DNA of 64,000 nucleotides from NCBI RefSeq assembly GCF_001038505.1, contig NZ_LDPY01000001.1, positions 558,001 through 622,000 of the forward strand, written 5' to 3'. The notes under the pieces are model-generated. The model saw only the letters and a list, made by a program, of their open reading frames with translations. It had not been told where the DNA came from and searched no databases. Numbering within the stretch: the first letter of the stretch is position 1; the number at the start of each line of letters is the position of its first letter. Shown here piece after piece: positions 61,255 to 64,000 of this stretch. Source of the DNA: Puniceibacterium sp. IMCC21224 (lineage in GTDB: Bacteria; Pseudomonadota; Alphaproteobacteria; Rhodobacterales; Rhodobacteraceae). The translations under genes and the position numbers were made by a program.

Positions 61255-63993
61255 ATGCAGTCCGTTAACGAATATTACTCCGCCGTGCAGCTCAGGTCGG
61301 ATCGGTGGGCCGCACTGCGCGAAACCACCGACGCTCTGGCCAAGGGGGCGCCGGAACGCCAGATCACCGCGCTCAGGAAACGCGCGACGGCGCTGTTTGA
61401 TGCCCTGGCCGTGATCGAACCCTATTGGGCGTTTCCGGGCATGTCGGCGTTTGAACACATGCGCCGCCAGTTCGAGCATGGCAAATTCGAAGATGTTGCC
61501 TTTTCCGTGCATCGTGCGCTGCGCGCTCTGACCTCGGGCGCGTATCGGCGGCGGCATGTACCGCTGGACCGCGACTCGGCTGATCACGACGAACAGGACG
61601 ACGAGGCGATGCTGCCGCCCGAAGCGCGCGCCCTGTCCAAACCCTATTTCGAAGTGCTGATCGTGGATAACGTCAACGAACATCACGAACGTTGGCTCAA
61701 AAAGAACGTCCAGAGTATGCGCCGCCCCGAAGATCCGTTTCTTTACGAGGCGGTTGTGGTGCCAAGCCTTGAGGATGCGCTGATTGCGGTGTTGTTCAAC
61801 CATAATATTCAGGCGATTGTGGTGCGTCCGGGCCTTGTGCTGAAATCCAAGGTCGCGATGCCGATGATCGACCGCTATCTGCAAAACGCGGCCGATCAGG
61901 GCGAAATCGACGGACTCAAACCCGAGGATTTCGGTCCTGAACTGTGTCGGCTGGTGGCCAAAGTCCGTCCCGAGCTGGACGCCTATCTGGTCACCGAACG
62001 CTCGGTCGAGGATATCGCCGGACTCGATCTCGGGATTTGCCGCCGGGTGTTCTATAATCAAGAAGACTTCATGGAGCTGCACCTGAACATCCTTAGGGGG
62101 GTGCAGGCTCGCAACAAAACCCCGTTTTTCACCGCATTGGTCGAGTATTCGAAGCAGCCGACCGGCGTGTTCCACGCGATGCCGATTTCGCGCGGCAAAT
62201 CGATCACCCGAAGTCACTGGATCCAGGACATGGGCGCCTTTTACGGCCCCAATATTTTCCTTGCTGAAACCTCGGCCACGTCCGGCGGGCTGGACAGTCT
62301 GCTTGAACCGCACGGCCCGATCAAAGAGGCGCAGGAACTGGCCAGCCGCGCCTTTGGGTCGAAACAGACCTTCTTTGCCACGAATGGCACCTCGACCTGT
62401 AACAAGATCGTGGTGCAGGCGCTGGTGCGCCCCGGTGACATCGTGCTGGTCGATCGTGATTGCCACAAATCGCACCACTATGGAATGGTGCTGGCCGGGG
62501 CGCAGGTCTGTTACCTCGACAGCTATCCGTTGAACGAATATTCTATGTATGGTGCAGTGCCGCTGCACGAGATCAAGAAGCTCCTGCTCGACCTCAAGGC
62601 TGCGGGCAAACTCGATCGCGTGCGGATGCTGCTGCTGACCAACTGCACCTTTGACGGCCTAGTTTACAACGTCGAACGGGTGATGGAGGAATGTCTGGCG
62701 ATCAAGCCCGACTTGGTTTTCCTCTGGGACGAAGCGTGGTTCGCCTTTGCCAGGTTCAACCCGACATATCGCGGACGTACCGCGATGAATGCTGCCAACA
62801 ATCTGCGCGCCAAGTTTCGCACCGATGCACACGCCCGCGCCTATGACAAACAGCAGGCCAAGCTAAAGGACGCAGATGACGAGGTGTTGCTGAAAACCCG
62901 GCTGATCCCGCCGCCCTCAGCGCGGGTGCGGGTCTATGGCACGCAATCCACCCACAAAACACTGACCTCGCTGCGGCAAGGGTCGATGATCCATGTCAAC
63001 GATCAGGACTTTAAAGGTGAGGTCGAACAGAGCTTTCACGAAGCCTATATGACCCATACCTCGACCTCGCCCAACTACCAGATTATCGCTTCGCTGGATG
63101 TCGGCCGCCGTCAGGTCGAACTCGAAGGGTTCGAGTTTGTACAACGTCAGATCGAGGCGGCGATGTCGATGCGCCGCGCCATCACCACCCATCCATTACT
63201 GCAAAAGTATTTCAAAGTGCTGACAGCAGGCGACATGATCCCCGAGACGCATCGCGAAAGCGGAGTGCAAAGCTATTATGACGCTGAGCAGGGTTGGACT
63301 GATCTGTGGGATTGCTGGGAAATGGACGAATTTGTCCTCGACCCGACCCGTGTGACGCTGGCCGTCGGTGGCACCGGCTGGGACGGCGATACGTTCAAAA
63401 CCCAGATCCTGATGGACAAATACGGCATCCAGATCAACAAAACCTCGCGCAACACCGTGTTGTTCATGACCAATATTGGCACGACGCGGTCGTCGGTGGC
63501 CTATCTGATCGAAGTACTGGTCGAGATCGCCAAAGGCCTTGACGATCTGCTTGATGATGCCTCTCTGATGGAGCGCAAGGGCTTTGACCGGCGGGTGCGC
63601 AACCTGATGGAGGACTTGCCGCCGCTGCCTGACTTCAGCCGCTTTCACGACGCCTTCCGCGCCGATAACGGCACCCCCGAAGGTGACATCCGCACGGCGT
63701 TCTTTCTGTCTTATGATGAAAGGAACTGCGATTATCTGGAACTTGACGGCAGCCTCAAGGATGCGATGGATTCGGGGCAAGAGGTGGTATCGGCCTCGTT
63801 CATCATCCCTTATCCGCCGGGCTTTCCGATCCTCGTGCCGGGCCAGGTCGTCAGTCAGGAAATCCTTAGCTTTATGCGGGCGCTCGACGTCAGCGAAATC
63901 CACGGCTATCGCGCCGATCTGGGCCTGCGGGTCTTTACCAAAGAGGCGCTGGACGTGCTTGTCGGCGCCAAACTTTCCACCGCTGCAGAATAA
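61255..63993 (+). CDS. large Orn/Lys/Arg decarboxylase (PLP, fold type I)
   Basis: PLP decarboxylase for a basic amino acid, 912 residues from ATG 61255 (GGGGAG 9 nt upstream). Active site STHKTLTSLRQGS with Lys568 and HKSHHYG (cofactor stacking) identify the Orn/Lys/Arg class-I fold. The E. coli members have about 710-755 residues; the surplus here is mainly a 130-residue N-terminal extension before the wing domain (YFEVLIVDNVNEHH). It would make agmatine, cadaverine or putrescine; arginine is most plausible because an agmatinase gene is in the same window, but this is weak evidence. Gene complete, ends 7 nt before the window end. Confidence 0.9.
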   Translation: MQSVNEYYSAVQLRSDRWAALRETTDALAKGAPERQITALRKRATALFDALAVIEPYWAFPGMSAFEHMRRQFEHGKFEDVAFSVHRALRALTSGAYRRRHVPLDRDSADHDEQDDEAMLPPEARALSKPYFEVLIVDNVNEHHERWLKKNVQSMRRPEDPFLYEAVVVPSLEDALIAVLFNHNIQAIVVRPGLVLKSKVAMPMIDRYLQNAADQGEIDGLKPEDFGPELCRLVAKVRPELDAYLVTERSVEDIAGLDLGICRRVFYNQEDFMELHLNILRGVQARNKTPFFTALVEYSKQPTGVFHAMPISRGKSITRSHWIQDMGAFYGPNIFLAETSATSGGLDSLLEPHGPIKEAQELASRAFGSKQTFFATNGTSTCNKIVVQALVRPGDIVLVDRDCHKSHHYGMVLAGAQVCYLDSYPLNEYSMYGAVPLHEIKKLLLDLKAAGKLDRVRMLLLTNCTFDGLVYNVERVMEECLAIKPDLVFLWDEAWFAFARFNPTYRGRTAMNAANNLRAKFRTDAHARAYDKQQAKLKDADDEVLLKTRLIPPPSARVRVYGTQSTHKTLTSLRQGSMIHVNDQDFKGEVEQSFHEAYMTHTSTSPNYQIIASLDVGRRQVELEGFEFVQRQIEAAMSMRRAITTHPLLQKYFKVLTAGDMIPETHRESGVQSYYDAEQGWTDLWDCWEMDEFVLDPTRVTLAVGGTGWDGDTFKTQILMDKYGIQINKTSRNTVLFMTNIGTTRSSVAYLIEVLVEIAKGLDDLLDDASLMERKGFDRRVRNLMEDLPPLPDFSRFHDAFRADNGTPEGDIRTAFFLSYDERNCDYLELDGSLKDAMDSGQEVVSASFIIPYPPGFPILVPGQVVSQEILSFMRALDVSEIHGYRADLGLRVFTKEALDVLVGAKLSTAAE

Positions 63994-64000
63994 ACCAACA

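Overview
The window looks like a chromosomal segment of a marine alphaproteobacterium of the Rhodobacterales (Roseobacter group). This is inferred from high GC content, dense short-spaced operons, a DUF2794-type protein, a gcvT-gcvH-gcvP locus behind a tandem glycine riboswitch, TRAP and ABC uptake systems, and cobalamin genes named cobO/cobQ/cobU. No rRNA, tRNA, insertion sequence, prophage or CRISPR array was seen. It reads as ordinary chromosome with accessory metabolic modules.

Layout. 1-4.9 kb: beta-carbonic anhydrase, a small unknown protein, then an overlapping M17 aminopeptidase / NlpC-P60 hydrolase / agmatinase operon and a DUF2794 protein. 5.1-10 kb: glycine cleavage operon (gcvT, gcvH, gcvP) under a tandem glycine riboswitch. 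10-14.9 kb: inositol-monophosphatase-like enzyme, a LolD/FtsX-type ABC pair, and a divergent TesA-like esterase. 15-18 kb: two near-identical cold-shock proteins bracketing a small membrane protein, a geranylgeranyl-reductase-family flavoprotein and an L,D-transpeptidase. 18.3-20.5 kb: FAD oxidoreductase and uronate dehydrogenase. 20.6-26.5 kb: a 1970-residue RTX protein with NIDO-like, VWD-like and five Ig-like modules. 27.2-29.3 kb: fatty-acid desaturase, TIM-barrel isomerase, small lipoprotein. 29.4-36 kb: a PotABCD-like ABC transporter ending in an Asp/Glu/hydantoin racemase-like gene, with a divergent GntR regulator and a GNAT protein. 36-38.9 kb: MauG/CcpA-type dihaem peroxidase facing a CRTAC1/FG-GAP protein.

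38.9-46.3 kb: D-xylose module, with a divergent ROK regulator (overlapping the CRTAC1 gene) and xylF-xylH-xylG-xylB-xylA, giving uptake, isomerisation and phosphorylation of xylose. 46.4-49.4 kb: a 997-residue periplasmic cytochrome with six CXXCH motifs, whose first 200 residues resemble cytochrome P460. 49.7-53.5 kb: cobalamin riboswitch followed by a BtuF-like binding protein, cobO, cobQ and cobU (corrinoid salvage and late B12 synthesis). 53.5-55.8 kb: membrane-anchored glutamate-synthase-like FMN protein and a PuuR-like HTH-cupin regulator. 56.2-64 kb: TAXI-family TRAP transporter, carbon-nitrogen hydrolase and a very large Orn/Lys/Arg decarboxylase. Together with the distant agmatinase these suggest basic amino acid / polyamine metabolism.

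The most unusual items are the P460-like hexahaem cytochrome, the mosaic RTX protein, the Cys/His-rich N-terminal extension possible on GcvT, the racemase and decarboxylase transport modules, and a GC-rich hairpin directly after the binding-protein gene of three unrelated transporters. All functional calls come from reading motifs and gene context; no database search was run.
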